From assembly GCF_025642255.1 (NCBI RefSeq), contig NZ_CP106759.1, forward strand, positions 3,065,501 to 3,129,500: a stretch of DNA of 64,000 nucleotides. Reading direction: 5' to 3'. The notes below the pieces were generated by a model that made no database searches, was not told the origin of the DNA, and saw nothing but the letters and a program-made list of their open reading frames with translations. This stretch comes from Stenotrophomonas maltophilia. Its GTDB lineage: Bacteria; Pseudomonadota; Gammaproteobacteria; Xanthomonadales; Xanthomonadaceae. Shown here one piece after another: positions 44,130-54,683 of this stretch (position 1 is the stretch's first letter; every line of letters begins with the position of its first letter). Made by a program: the position numbers and the translations under genes.

Positions 44130-45445
44130 GGAGCTTCTCCGTTGTGGTCACCCTCGCCCCAGCGCGCGGCGATGATCTGCGCCAGTTCCTGCGGTTCGCC
44201 AGCGGCCATGCCGGCGGCGACCACGGCGGTGGCGGCGGCCGGGTCGTAGCATCCCTCCCCCACCTGCCCGGCCACCCACGCGCCCGCGGCAGCCAGGTCC
44301 AGCGCCGGCCCGACATGGCCCAGATCGGCACCGCTGAGCAGTACCAGTGCGGTGTACTGGGCCGGCAACGCGGCAATCGAGATGCCCTGCGCGTCGGTCA
44401 GGAAATGCAGACCGTCGCTGGCCGCGCGGACGCCGATGTCATCGGCCAGCACATGCACCTGCCCGGGCGTGGCGCGCTGGCCGGCTTCGGCCAGCTGCAC
44501 CGGCAGCGGCGAGACACGCGCCATCTGCTTGACGAGATTGCCGTAGCGGCCCCCATCCAGGCGCATGTGCACCAGCACCGGCACCGCCAATGCCGAAGGC
44601 AGCGCGCCCAGCAGGCGACGCAACGCATCAGGGCCACCGATCCCGGCCAGCACCAGCAGCGCGCCCGCGCGTGCGCCGGGCGGGGCGGCCGCATCCAGGT
44701 CGACCAGGCTCAGGTGGTCGGTATCGAACGACGATGAGCGCGCCTCGACCTCCGCTGCGGCGTACGCCGGGGTGGCGGCATCGGCCGACTCGTCCACCAG
44801 CGACCACGCGGTGTGATCGAACGCCACCGACGGTGCCGCGGGGGGTTCTGTCCGTGCGACCGGCGCTTCCGGCGGTTCGGGCACGATCGGCTGCAGCGCG
44901 GCCAGAGCGTGTTCGAACGCGACCGGTTCATGCAGCTGCGCCGGCGGTGCGTACAGGCCATCGGCTGGCACGTCGTCGGCCCAGCGGTGTGCCTGTTGCA
45001 GGTGCGTCTGCAGCGCTGCCTCCTGCGGCGCAGGTGGCGGCGCAGGACGGCCTGGCTCCAGCTGCAGGGCCGGTTCGTCCTCGGCGCCCGGCGGCAGCAC
45101 CTGCTGGTGTCCATGCAGCTTGGCGGCCAGGTGACGCCCCCAGCGCTGCGCCTCCCAGCCGTTCCGGCGCGCGGCCAGCTCGGCCTCGTCGAACACCAGG
45201 GTCAGGCCGGGTGCGGACAGCACCGGTTCCAGGCGTTCCAGGGCGTCCTCGACCGCCGCTTCCAGTGCGATCACCACGAACTGCGGCCGCGCGTCATGCA
45301 GCGCCTGCGGTTCAAGGCCATTCGGATCGTCTTCCAGCACGATCTGCACGTCGGCGTGCGCCAGCGCTTCGCGCAGGCGCTCACGCGCCGCGCCAGGCCG
45401 GGCCAGCAGGGCGACGGCCGGGTTGGCGGCTTCACTCTCGGACAC
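44126..45445 (-). CDS. CheB-like protein of the Pil-Chp system, probably inactive (ChpB-like)
   Basis: 439 aa. Residues 1-90 look like a receiver fold (VALLARPGAARERLREALAHADVQIVLED) without the acidic pair or phospho-Asp in the usual sites. A Pro/Ala/Glu-rich linker of about 140 residues follows. The last 180 residues align with a CheB methylesterase domain: LVLAGIGGPDALRRLL (CheB: GASTGG), VLVHMRLDGG (CheB: QHMP) and VLLSGADLGHVGP (CheB: LTGMGxDG). The catalytic Ser is Gly and the Asp site is not kept; only the His is seen. It probably does not demethylate. Overlaps chpA by 14 bp. Confidence 0.78.
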   Translation of the reverse strand: MSESEAANPAVALLARPGAARERLREALAHADVQIVLEDDPNGLEPQALHDARPQFVVIALEAAVEDALERLEPVLSAPGLTLVFDEAELAARRNGWEAQRWGRHLAAKLHGHQQVLPPGAEDEPALQLEPGRPAPPPAPQEAALQTHLQQAHRWADDVPADGLYAPPAQLHEPVAFEHALAALQPIVPEPPEAPVARTEPPAAPSVAFDHTAWSLVDESADAATPAYAAAEVEARSSSFDTDHLSLVDLDAAAPPGARAGALLVLAGIGGPDALRRLLGALPSALAVPVLVHMRLDGGRYGNLVKQMARVSPLPVQLAEAGQRATPGQVHVLADDIGVRAASDGLHFLTDAQGISIAALPAQYTALVLLSGADLGHVGPALDLAAAGAWVAGQVGEGCYDPAAATAVVAAGMAAGEPQELAQIIAARWGEGDHNGEAP

Positions 45446-48400
45446 GGGCGATCCCCAGCAGGTCGTACACGTTACGCATCAGGTCCAGCTCCTGATAAGG
45501 CTTGCCCAGGTAGCGCTGGACGCCGATCTCGAAAGCGCGCTGCCGGTGCTTGTCGCCGCTGCGCGAGGTGATCATCACGATCGGAACGTCCCTGTAACGC
45601 GGGTCGGCGCGCATCGCGGTGGCCAGCTCGTAGCCGTCCATGCGCGGCATCTCGATATCCAGCAGCATCAGGTCGGGAACACGCTCCTCCAGCCGCTCCA
45701 GCGCCTCCACGCCATCGCGGGCGACGCTGACCTCGAAGTTGTGGCGCTCCAGGATGCGGCCGGTGACCTTGCGCATGGTCAGCGAGTCGTCGACCACCAT
45801 CACCAGCGGCACCTGCCGTTCCTGACGCGGCGCATTGACCAGCACCGGCGGCGTCGGGTTGGCCAGGTAACGACGCACCAGCGGCGCCACGTCCAGGATC
45901 ACCACCACACGGCCATCGCCGGTGATGGTGGCACCGTAGATGCCCGGCACCGATGCGATCTGCAGGCCGACCGGCTTGACCACGATTTCGCGGTTGCCCA
46001 GCACCTGGTCGATCGCCACGGCAGCTCGCAGGTCGCCGGCGCGGACCAGCAGCAGCGGCACCTGCGCCTGGCCCTCGGCACGTGCCGGTGCCTGGCCGAC
46101 CAGGCTGCCCAGGTCGTACAGCGGATAGTCTTCGCCGCTGTAGCGATAGCTGCTGTCGGCGGCCTCGAAGCGCTCGCGCGAGAGGCGGCCGATACCGCTG
46201 ACCGAAGCCACCGGCACGGCAAAGGTGGTTTCGCCGATCTGCACGAACACGGCCTGGGTGACGGCCAGCGTCTGCGGCAGGCGCAGGGTGAAACGCACGC
46301 CCTGGCCACGCACCGACTGGATATCGACCGAGCCACCCAGCTGGCGCACTTCATTGCGCACCACGTCCATGCCCACGCCGCGGCCTGCCAGCTGGCTGAC
46401 CTGGTCGGCGGTGGAGAAGCCCGATGCGAAGATCAGATTGTCCAGTTCGTGATCGGCAGGCTGCGCGTCGGCGGCCAGCAGGCCACGGTCGATCGCGCGG
46501 CGACGGATCGCCTCCCGATCCAGACCGGCGCCGTCATCGGCCACGTCCAGCACGATTTCCGAGCCTTCGCGATGCAGGCGGATGGCAATCTCGCCCTCTT
46601 CCGGCTTGCCGGCGGCACGGCGCTGCTCCGGCGCCTCCAGGCCATGGGCCACCGAGTTGCGCAGCATGTGCTCCAGTGGCGCGACCATGCGGTCGAGGAC
46701 GTTGCGGTCCAGTTCGCCATGGGTGCCTTCCAGGGTCAGGTGGACCTGCTTGCCGGTGTCGATGCCGGCCTGGCGCACCACGCGGCGCAGACGCGGCACC
46801 AGGCCGTCGAACGGCACCATCCGCGCACGCATCAGGCCATCCTGCAGCTCCGAACTGACGCGCGACTGTTGCTGCAGCAAGGCATCGTACTGCCGCGAGA
46901 GATCGTCCAGCACGCCCTGCAGGCCGCCCAGGTCGGCGGCGGACTCGTTCAGCGCACGGCTGAGCTGCTGCAGGGTGGAGAAGCGGTCCAGTTCCAGCGG
47001 ATCGAACTTCTGGTCGGCCTGGTCCTGCTCACGCTGGTAGCGGGCAACGATCTGCGCTTCGGTCTCCAGGTCGAGGCGACGCAGCTGGTCGCGCAGACGC
47101 GCGTTGGTGCGTTCAAGCTCGCCCATCGCGCCGCGGAAGGCGCCGAGCTGCTGCTCCAGGCGCGACCGGTAGATCGCCACCTCACCTGCGTGATTGACCA
47201 GGCGGTCGAGCAGATCCGCGCGCACGCGCACCTGCTCCTGCTGGGGACGTGCCAGCGGATCGTCCTCGACCGTGCTTTCGACCGGCAACGGCGCGGACAG
47301 CGGTGCATCGACCAGGGCAACGTTCGCGGGTACGACGGTGGTTTCAGTCTCCACCGGGCCAGCCGTGCCGACGGCGGCAGCCGCTGCCGGATCGGTGGCG
47401 GTACGTGCCTCGAAAGCATCGACCAGGTCCTGCGCCGGTTCCACCACACGATGCTCGCCGGTACGGGTCAGCAGCTGGTGCAGGCGATCGAAACCGCGCT
47501 CGAGCAGCTGCACGTCGCGGCGCTCGATCTCGGTGCGCCCCGCCGCGACCACCTCCAGCAGCGATTCGATGCTGTGGCCGAGGTCGCCGATGGCGTTGAT
47601 GCCGGCCATGCGTGCGCCGCCCTTCAGCGTATGCAGGTCACGCTGCAGGCCGGCAAGCACTTCGCGGTCCTGCGGCGCATCGCGCAGCTCGCTGATCAGG
47701 CCATCGCAGTGATCAAGCAGGTCCTTGCCTTCTTCGACGAAGATGTCGACCAGCTCGCGGTCATACACGGTGAAGTCAAGCAGATCGGCAGGCTCCTCGC
47801 CCACGCTGCCTTCCGGTTCCGGTTCCGGTTCCGGTTCCGGCATCGGCTCGATCGGCTCGTGTGCCGGCACGTCATCTTCGGCAACCGGACCCTCGACCGG
47901 CGTGGAACCGCCCGGTCCGGCAGCGCCGCTGCCCTGGCCCGGCGCGTCTTCCATCTCGAAGAACGGCGACGGCGGCGCGGCTGCCGGCTGCGGATCGACC
48001 GCAGGCTCTGCAAGGGACTCCCCGGCATTCACCGTCGCCGGGGACGGCGGGTCGGCGCTCTCTCCTTCACCGACCGCCGTCTCCCCGCCGACGTCCGCAT
48101 CCTCGGCAAAGGCATCCGCCTCGCCCGGCGCGAGTTCGCTGGCCTGCAGGCCGAGCACGGACCACTGCCCGTCGTCGGCCGGAGTCTGCTCTTCGTCGAT
48201 CACATGCAGGCCGGCTTCGAGCGCAGCTTCCAATGTGACCGGTTCCGCAAAACCCGGCGCAGCCATGTCATCCTGCAGGCTCGACAGCGTGCTGTCGAGT
48301 GGCAGTGCAGCAGCGTCATCACTCGCATCGAACCCTTCCACGTCATCCCACGACGTATTCAGGTCGATCGTTTCGGTGAACGCAGCGGCGTCCGCCGCCT

Positions 48401-51400
48401 CATCCGCATCACGGTCGTCGACCGGCAGCGCGCTGGCGTCCAGGTACGGCGACAGGTCGTCCGCGCCTGTCAGCGCGGCGTCTTCGGCCAGCGCGGGGGG
48501 CGCATCGGCGACCGCCGATGACACTTCCGCTGCGGATTCATCGGCAGCGAGCGCGACCGGCGGCAGCGTGGCTGCGGCCTCCTGTCCGGTACCGCCCAGC
48601 GACGGCCAGCCGGCGTCGAAGTAGCGCGAAAGGTCATCACTGGCCGTGAGCTCGGCCACGTCCAGTCCGTCCTTCGCCGGATCGGCTGCGGGCACGTCAT
48701 GGGTGTCAGCAGGTGCACTGTCGATCCCGGCGTTGGTGTCGGCGTCGATGTCGCTCTGCGCCTCGGCAGGAACCGGCGCGTCCACCTCGTGCGCAGGCTC
48801 TCCATCGGTCGCGAGCGCCTCTTCGTCATCCAGCCCCACCAGCGGCCAGCGCGCTTCCGGCAGCTCGCCGGCCAGGGTCTGCAGGCGCTGCACCAGCGCA
48901 GGCTGAGGTGCAATGCGCGGCTGCTCCGCCTGCAGTGCTTCCATGGTCGCGGTAATGGCCTGCGCGGTCGCGTCGAGCGCAGCAACGCCCTCGTCGCCCG
49001 GCACCACATCGGCAGCCAGGGCCCGCTTGATATAGGATTCGGCGCCGCCCGTGACCGCCGTGATCTCCGGCACCTCGGTCATCGCGAAGGCGCCATTCAT
49101 GGTGTGCACGGCGCGCAGCAGCGCATCGCTCACCGGCTGTGGTGCCTGCTGCGCCGAGCGCAGCCACGCCTGCAGGGTTGCCTGGTGGACCTCCACCTCG
49201 GCTTCGAGGATCTCGCGCAGCACGCTGTCGATATTGGCCGGAGTCCCCTCGACCGCGGTCGCGTTCCCGGCGTCGTCTGTCGTCGCCGCTTCCGCTTCGA
49301 GAATGCGGCTGATCTCGTCCTCGCCCTCTTCCGCCGCCGGCGCCACCGGTGCGGGCGCCGCAGCCGGCAGCGGCACGTAGAACGTCTCTTCGCCGGCACC
49401 CACGCGATCGGCGACGGCCTGCATCGCCTGCAGATCGACACTGATGCGCTGGCCATGACGCAGTGCGTCGCTCAGCTGCGGCAAGGCGGCATGCGCGTGA
49501 TCAACCATCGCCAGCACCGCCGGCGTGGCCGGACGGCTGCCGTCAAGCACACGGTTGAGCATGCCTTCGATCTTCCACGCGAACTCGCCCAGCGTCCGCG
49601 CACCGACCAGACGGCCGCTGCCCTTGAGGGTGTGGAAGATGCGGCGGATCGGCCGCAGCCGGTCCAGATTGTCCGGCTGCGCGTGCCATGCCGGCAGCAG
49701 CGTTCCGAGGTTGGCACGCTCGTCGTCGAACTCTTCCAGGAACACCTCGCGGATGTCCTCGTCGATGTTCTCCGCATCATCGTCGAAGCCGGCATCGAAG
49801 CCCGCTTCGGACGCAGCCGTGATCGCGACCGGCGCGTCGGCGGCCGATGGCATCGCCCGCGGGTTGAAGTCCTGCGCGGCGGCGCTCAGTTCAGCGAAGA
49901 ACCGGGCATCGGCCTCGCTGAAATCGATCGGTGCGATGGTATCGATCTCGATCAGGGCCACTGCCGGTACTGCGTCTGCGGCAGGCGATGCGTCCGCGGC
50001 GAGGGTGATCGGATCCGCTGGCTCCGCATCATCGATGTCCAGCACCGGATGCAGGTCTGCGTCGTCTTCCAGCACCAGCGTTTCCATCGCATGCAGGGAC
50101 AGCACGTCGTCGGCGTTGTCCAGTGCACCGGCGTCGAAACGGAATACGACCTCATCAGCCGCCACGTCCGCGGCGCCATGCTCGGCGGCCACCGGATCGA
50201 ATACCGGCGCCGACGTGATATCCGGGGTACCGGATCCGGACGCGAACGTCACTGTGTCGTCGCCGGAGACCGACGGTGCATCCGCCATGTCGTCCACCTG
50301 GGACAGCGTCCACTGCGGCGCCTCGGCTGGTGCCGGATCGATCGTTTCGTCGCTGGCCAAGGCCGGCGCATGGGCATCATCCGCGTGCGTGGCACCGACC
50401 TCTACAGCCGCCAGGTCCCATTGCGGCACGGCCGGGGCCGGTGCGCTGGATGCAGCGAACACCAGCGAGCCACCCGCATCGGGCGTCGTCCCCGGTACCG
50501 CGACCGGTGCTGACAACCCACCGAACATCAGCCCGTTGTCGGTCACTGGCGGTGCCGGCGGCGGATCGAAGACGAAGTCCGGCAAGGCGGCAGCCACACT
50601 GCCGACGGCGGGCGCGGCCGTGCTCACATCGATGTCGACATGGCCGGGCTGCAACGGCATCACCTGCAGGTCTACCGCCTCGCGCTCGACCGCCTGCACG
50701 CCCTGCGGCGCCTCGTCGATCGCGGCGCGCTCCGGCAGCGGCCAGTAGCGCAGCGCTTCCAGGCTGCTGCGGGTGATCTCCAGAATGTCCTCACGGCCCG
50801 GACGACGATCACGCAGGGCTTCGAGGTAGTACTCCAGGCTGGCCATGGCGTCGGCGAGCGTATCCAGCTGGCGCCCGCTGGGCACACGCCGGCGACCGAT
50901 CAGCTCGGCGTCGATGTACTGCTGGACGCCGCGCAGGTAGTCGGCGGCAGTCCCCAGGTCGAGCATCCGCAGTGCACCGGCGACGTCGCCGAGCAGGCGC
51001 GGCACGTCCTGCAGTTCCGCGTGGTTCCAGCTGGTTTCGATGAACGCGACAAAGTGCTCGCGGGCCGCAGCGAAATTGGCGATGGCCTCGTGTGCCAGCA
51101 CCTCGACGGTACGACGGTTTTCCACGGCGGCAGGGTCATCCTCGCCGCTGCCATCCGCACCCAGATGGGCAACCTGGTCATCCAGCGACGCATCGACGTA
51201 GAGCAGCGCGCCGGCGATGTCCAGCAACAGGTTCTCGTCGATCTGCTGGCGGCCCTCGACCACGCCGCGCAGCGCGTCGCGCTGCTGCACGACCACGCCG
51301 CGGGCCACGCCCAAGCCCATCATGCCCAGCGTATCGGCCACGGCCCCCAGTTCGTCGGCCTGCGTCTGCAGCTGTTCCGCTGCACCGCCGGTGCGCAGAT

Positions 51401-51974
51401 GCAGGTCCAGCGCATCCTTGATGCGCAGCAGCTCTTCCTTCACCGCGCTGCCGACCGTATCGAGCAGTTCGCGGTTGCGCCCGCTCAGGCTGCCGCGAGC
51501 ATGGTCGAGCTCGGCTTCGGTGGCGGTGACGCTGTCGGGAGCGAACGCGAACAGGACACTCTCGTTGATGCCGGCCGCACCGCGCGCGGCGCGGATGTCA
51601 TTGAGCAGCGGCAGCAGCACGATCGGAATGTCGCGGTGGCCGTTCTGCAGGCGCTCCAGATAGTCGGGCAGCAGCACGCTGCCGCGCATCAGCGTGGCGC
51701 AGGCCTCGTCGCGATCAGACGCCTGGCCGCTGCCGATCGCATTGGCGAGCTGCTCCAGCTCCTCGGCCACCATTGCCGGGGCGTACAGTTCGACCATGCG
51801 CAGGGTGCCCTGCACCTGGTGCAGGTGGCCGGCGCAGATACGCATGCGGCTGGCATCGGACGGATCCTCGGCGTAGTACTCGACCTCGTTGCGCACCTGG
51901 CGCAGGGTCTCGTCCAGCTCGGGCTTGACCCAACCCAGCGCTGCGTGGCTCATCGCATCGCGCAGAGTGCTCAT
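45432..51974 (-). CDS. chpA: Chemotaxis-type hybrid histidine kinase ChpA/PilL with multiple Hpt domains
   Basis: 2180 aa central kinase of the twitching-motility system. Hpt-like motifs in order: degenerate HLHQVQGT (H52), canonical HTLKGSGRLVG (H781), altered HTMNGAFAM (H957) and canonical HTLKGGARMAG (H1448). Between them are long acidic low-complexity stretches. From about 1600: CheA-type dimerisation helices, HATPase with NSVAHGLEAPEQRRAAGKPEEGEI (about 1770), a CheW-like domain, and a C-terminal receiver (VDDSLTMRKV near 2060; phospho-Asp in LLDIEMPRMDGYE near 2107). The start at 51974 was chosen over a longer frame that enters pilJ. Pseudomonas ChpA is longer and carries more phosphotransfer domains. 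Confidence 0.93.
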   Translation of the reverse strand: MSTLRDAMSHAALGWVKPELDETLRQVRNEVEYYAEDPSDASRMRICAGHLHQVQGTLRMVELYAPAMVAEELEQLANAIGSGQASDRDEACATLMRGSVLLPDYLERLQNGHRDIPIVLLPLLNDIRAARGAAGINESVLFAFAPDSVTATEAELDHARGSLSGRNRELLDTVGSAVKEELLRIKDALDLHLRTGGAAEQLQTQADELGAVADTLGMMGLGVARGVVVQQRDALRGVVEGRQQIDENLLLDIAGALLYVDASLDDQVAHLGADGSGEDDPAAVENRRTVEVLAHEAIANFAAAREHFVAFIETSWNHAELQDVPRLLGDVAGALRMLDLGTAADYLRGVQQYIDAELIGRRRVPSGRQLDTLADAMASLEYYLEALRDRRPGREDILEITRSSLEALRYWPLPERAAIDEAPQGVQAVEREAVDLQVMPLQPGHVDIDVSTAAPAVGSVAAALPDFVFDPPPAPPVTDNGLMFGGLSAPVAVPGTTPDAGGSLVFAASSAPAPAVPQWDLAAVEVGATHADDAHAPALASDETIDPAPAEAPQWTLSQVDDMADAPSVSGDDTVTFASGSGTPDITSAPVFDPVAAEHGAADVAADEVVFRFDAGALDNADDVLSLHAMETLVLEDDADLHPVLDIDDAEPADPITLAADASPAADAVPAVALIEIDTIAPIDFSEADARFFAELSAAAQDFNPRAMPSAADAPVAITAASEAGFDAGFDDDAENIDEDIREVFLEEFDDERANLGTLLPAWHAQPDNLDRLRPIRRIFHTLKGSGRLVGARTLGEFAWKIEGMLNRVLDGSRPATPAVLAMVDHAHAALPQLSDALRHGQRISVDLQAMQAVADRVGAGEETFYVPLPAAAPAPVAPAAEEGEDEISRILEAEAATTDDAGNATAVEGTPANIDSVLREILEAEVEVHQATLQAWLRSAQQAPQPVSDALLRAVHTMNGAFAMTEVPEITAVTGGAESYIKRALAADVVPGDEGVAALDATAQAITATMEALQAEQPRIAPQPALVQRLQTLAGELPEARWPLVGLDDEEALATDGEPAHEVDAPVPAEAQSDIDADTNAGIDSAPADTHDVPAADPAKDGLDVAELTASDDLSRYFDAGWPSLGGTGQEAAATLPPVALAADESAAEVSSAVADAPPALAEDAALTGADDLSPYLDASALPVDDRDADEAADAAAFTETIDLNTSWDDVEGFDASDDAAALPLDSTLSSLQDDMAAPGFAEPVTLEAALEAGLHVIDEEQTPADDGQWSVLGLQASELAPGEADAFAEDADVGGETAVGEGESADPPSPATVNAGESLAEPAVDPQPAAAPPSPFFEMEDAPGQGSGAAGPGGSTPVEGPVAEDDVPAHEPIEPMPEPEPEPEPEGSVGEEPADLLDFTVYDRELVDIFVEEGKDLLDHCDGLISELRDAPQDREVLAGLQRDLHTLKGGARMAGINAIGDLGHSIESLLEVVAAGRTEIERRDVQLLERGFDRLHQLLTRTGEHRVVEPAQDLVDAFEARTATDPAAAAAVGTAGPVETETTVVPANVALVDAPLSAPLPVESTVEDDPLARPQQEQVRVRADLLDRLVNHAGEVAIYRSRLEQQLGAFRGAMGELERTNARLRDQLRRLDLETEAQIVARYQREQDQADQKFDPLELDRFSTLQQLSRALNESAADLGGLQGVLDDLSRQYDALLQQQSRVSSELQDGLMRARMVPFDGLVPRLRRVVRQAGIDTGKQVHLTLEGTHGELDRNVLDRMVAPLEHMLRNSVAHGLEAPEQRRAAGKPEEGEIAIRLHREGSEIVLDVADDGAGLDREAIRRRAIDRGLLAADAQPADHELDNLIFASGFSTADQVSQLAGRGVGMDVVRNEVRQLGGSVDIQSVRGQGVRFTLRLPQTLAVTQAVFVQIGETTFAVPVASVSGIGRLSRERFEAADSSYRYSGEDYPLYDLGSLVGQAPARAEGQAQVPLLLVRAGDLRAAVAIDQVLGNREIVVKPVGLQIASVPGIYGATITGDGRVVVILDVAPLVRRYLANPTPPVLVNAPRQERQVPLVMVVDDSLTMRKVTGRILERHNFEVSVARDGVEALERLEERVPDLMLLDIEMPRMDGYELATAMRADPRYRDVPIVMITSRSGDKHRQRAFEIGVQRYLGKPYQELDLMRNVYDLLGIARVRE

Positions 51975-52074
51975 TGACAGGCTCCGGTCGCCGCCGCGCG
52001 AAGGCCGCGCTGGATCTGGCGTGGGGAATGGAAATGCTTCATCGACGGGTTCCTTGCTCTTCGCCCTGCCCGCG

Positions 52075-54111
52075 TCACGCCGGCAGCTTGAAGTCGGCGA
52101 CCGAACGACGCAGGTCGGCAGCCAGCTGCGCGAGGTGGCCGATCGACTCCGCGGTCTGTCCGGCACCCTGTGAGGTCTGGCCGGTGATCTGGCGGATCAC
52201 GCCCATCGTGCGGGTGATGTCCGACGCGGCTGCGGACTGCTGCTGGGCCGCGATGGAGATGTTCTTGATGAGGGTGTTCAGTGCATTGGACACGCGCTCG
52301 ATCTCGGTCAGTGCCGTACCGGCGTCTTCGGCCAGACGTGCACCGGACACCACTTCGGCGGTGGTCTGTTCCATCGAGGTGACGGCCTCGTTGGTGTCGG
52401 CCTGGATGGCCTGCACCAGGTTCTCGATACGGCGCGTGGCGCCCGATGTGCGCTCTGCCAGGCGCTGCACTTCGTCGGCCACGACCGCGAAGCCGCGGCC
52501 CGCTTCGCCCGCCGACGCGGCCTGCACCGCTGCATTCAATGCCAGGATGTTGGTCTGTTCGGAAATGTCGTTGATCAGTTCCACGATCGAGCCGATCTCC
52601 TGCGACGACTCACCCAGGCGCTTGATGCGCTTGGAAGTTTCCTGGATCTGGTCGCGGATCTGGTCCATGCCCTGGATGGTCTCGCGGACCACGCCGGCAC
52701 CCTCGGCGGCAATCACCACCGAGCGCTGTGCCACGTCGGCCGATTCGGCCGAGTTGCGCGAAACCTGCTCGATGCTCGCTGCGATTTCGCCGATGCGGTC
52801 CGAGGCCGAGGTGATCTGGTTGGCCTGGTGGCCGGCTGCTTCTGCCAGCTGCATGGCCGTCGCCTGGGTTTCCTGGGTGGACAGCGCGACCTTGGCCGAG
52901 GTGTCGTTGATGGTCGTCACCAGGTGGCGCAGCTCGTCGACGGCGTAGTTGATCGCGTCGGCGATGGCGCCGGTCATGTCCTCGGTCACCGACGCCTTGA
53001 CGGTCAGGTCGCCCTCGCCCAGCGAGGAGATTTCGTCCAGCAGGCGCATGATCGCCTGCTGGTTGCGGCTGTTGAACTCCACCTGGGTCTGGTAGCGCAG
53101 CTCCTGCTCACGCGAGCGGCTGCGCACGTTGGTGGAGACGAAACCGATGATCGCGATCAGCGACAGCGCACCGGACGCTACACCGATCCAGAAGTTCGGG
53201 AACAGGCGGGTATCGGACACCGAGCCGAACGAAGAGAAGGCTTCGAACAGCTTGCGGCTGTCATCCAGCATGTGCGCCGAGCCCTGGCCCAGCGCGGTGG
53301 CCGCCGACTGCGCGGCGAACAGCTGGCGCGAGCTGGCCAGGATCGCATCGGCATCGGCCTTCATCGCCTGCCACTGGGTGTGCGACTGCTCCAGCGCGGC
53401 CACGGCGGCCGGGCCACGCACTGCGGTGATGCCCAGTTCCTCGTTGCCGTTGCGCAGGCCGTCGAGCACCTGCGAGAACACGGTGATGTCACGCGCCAGT
53501 GCGTCGCCCGCGGCGGCCGCCGAAGAGCCGCCCGCACGCATTTCGGTGACCCGTCGGGCCATCGAGCCGGCCACCACGACCTGCTGCAGCGCGCTGTATA
53601 CCTGCGCGGCCGGTGCACCCGAAGCCGACATCGCGCGCACCACCTCGTTCAGCTGCGCCTGCAGCCCCGGCACCGCGCCAGTGAAGTTGTTGGCATTGCC
53701 GGCCAGGGCCAGCACCGCCGGCTCGCTGGCGACCAGCTGCCCGGCCTGCTTGCCCAGCGGCGCCCAGGTTTCACCCAGCGTCGAGATCGCCCGCGACACG
53801 CCCGGTTCCTTGCCGTAGCGCCCCTGCAGCGTCGAGACATTCTGTTCGATCGCGTTGCGGGTGGCCTTGAAGGCAGTGAACGCCTGGGCATTGCCGCCCA
53901 CCGCGTCACGCCCCTGGTTGGCCAGCTGCTGCGACAGCACCTGCAGGTCCGCGGCCTTGGAACCGGCATCGGCCAGGCGGCTGCCCTGCCAGGTCGCCAC
54001 GCCGGTATTGACGCCGAACAGGATCATCGATGCCAGCAGCAGGGCCAGCCAGAGGTTGCTGCCGCCCAGCCGAAGCTTGCCGGTCTTGGTGGCGTCCGAA
54101 GCAGTACTCAT
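52075..54111 (-). CDS. pilJ: Type IV pilus methyl-accepting chemotaxis protein
   Basis: 678 aa receptor. Transmembrane helix 1 at about residues 20-40, a periplasmic PilJ-type sensor region (about 45-300), helix 2 near 305-325 ([23 protein letters not shown]), a HAMP-like segment ([39 protein letters not shown]), then the cytoplasmic signalling hairpin, whose tip [42 protein letters not shown] is intact. It signals to ChpA via CheW-like PilI. No PilK methyltransferase gene follows it; chpA begins 100 bp downstream. Confidence 0.95.
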   Translation of the reverse strand: MSTASDATKTGKLRLGGSNLWLALLLASMILFGVNTGVATWQGSRLADAGSKAADLQVLSQQLANQGRDAVGGNAQAFTAFKATRNAIEQNVSTLQGRYGKEPGVSRAISTLGETWAPLGKQAGQLVASEPAVLALAGNANNFTGAVPGLQAQLNEVVRAMSASGAPAAQVYSALQQVVVAGSMARRVTEMRAGGSSAAAAGDALARDITVFSQVLDGLRNGNEELGITAVRGPAAVAALEQSHTQWQAMKADADAILASSRQLFAAQSAATALGQGSAHMLDDSRKLFEAFSSFGSVSDTRLFPNFWIGVASGALSLIAIIGFVSTNVRSRSREQELRYQTQVEFNSRNQQAIMRLLDEISSLGEGDLTVKASVTEDMTGAIADAINYAVDELRHLVTTINDTSAKVALSTQETQATAMQLAEAAGHQANQITSASDRIGEIAASIEQVSRNSAESADVAQRSVVIAAEGAGVVRETIQGMDQIRDQIQETSKRIKRLGESSQEIGSIVELINDISEQTNILALNAAVQAASAGEAGRGFAVVADEVQRLAERTSGATRRIENLVQAIQADTNEAVTSMEQTTAEVVSGARLAEDAGTALTEIERVSNALNTLIKNISIAAQQQSAAASDITRTMGVIRQITGQTSQGAGQTAESIGHLAQLAADLRRSVADFKLPA

Positions 54112-54152
54112 CGTTCAACCTCGATCTTCAGTGCAGGGGGCGATGCCCGGCC

Positions 54153-54683
54153 TCAGGCCGCGGCTTGCCGGAATTCAGGAGTGCGCGACAGCAGCGAGAG
54201 CGAGAACACGCCCCAGTCCTGGCCGTCAGCATGGAAACCGCGCTCGACGAAGTGCCCGTAACGACCCTCGGCCAGGCTGCCGGCCTCGATCTGCTGGTCG
54301 GCTTCGAAGCTGCGCTGGCCGAACAGTTCGTCGATGGTCAGTGCGACGTCACCGCCGGCCTGGCGCATGATCAGCACGCGCTGCCCTTCCTGCTGCACGG
54401 TGCGTGTGCCTTCCAGGAAGTACTTCAGGTCGACCACCGGGAACAGGTTGCCGCGCAGGTTGCCCACGCCCAGCAGCCAGGGCTGCGCGCAGGGCACGGG
54501 CGTGACCGGCGGCATCGGCACGATCTCCACCACTTCGCGGAAATCGGACACCAGCCGGCGCTGGCCGACGCGATAGCCGACGCCTCGCCAGAGGTCCTGG
54601 ACGAATTGCCGGCCCGGCAGCTGCACCGCATGGGCCAGGCTGCGCCGTTCGTAGGCTTCGAGAATGTCGAAAGGCGAGCGCAT
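54153..54683 (-). CDS. pilI: Pilus chemosensory CheW-like adaptor
   Basis: 176 aa with one CheW domain (AQPWLLGVGNLRGNLFPVVDLKYFLEGTRTVQQEGQRVLIMRQAGGDVALTIDELFGQRSF). It links PilJ with ChpA. Its ATG overlaps the pilH stop (TGATG), and pilJ begins 41 bp downstream. Order and coupling match the Pseudomonas pilGHIJ operon. Confidence 0.93.
   Translation of the reverse strand: MRSPFDILEAYERRSLAHAVQLPGRQFVQDLWRGVGYRVGQRRLVSDFREVVEIVPMPPVTPVPCAQPWLLGVGNLRGNLFPVVDLKYFLEGTRTVQQEGQRVLIMRQAGGDVALTIDELFGQRSFEADQQIEAGSLAEGRYGHFVERGFHADGQDWGVFSLSLLSRTPEFRQAAA

Noticed and set aside
45423-48521. 1032-codon plus-strand frame antisense to chpA
   Set aside because: His/Gln/Arg-rich translation typical of antisense GC frames; the receiver, CheW and HATPase motifs are on the minus strand.
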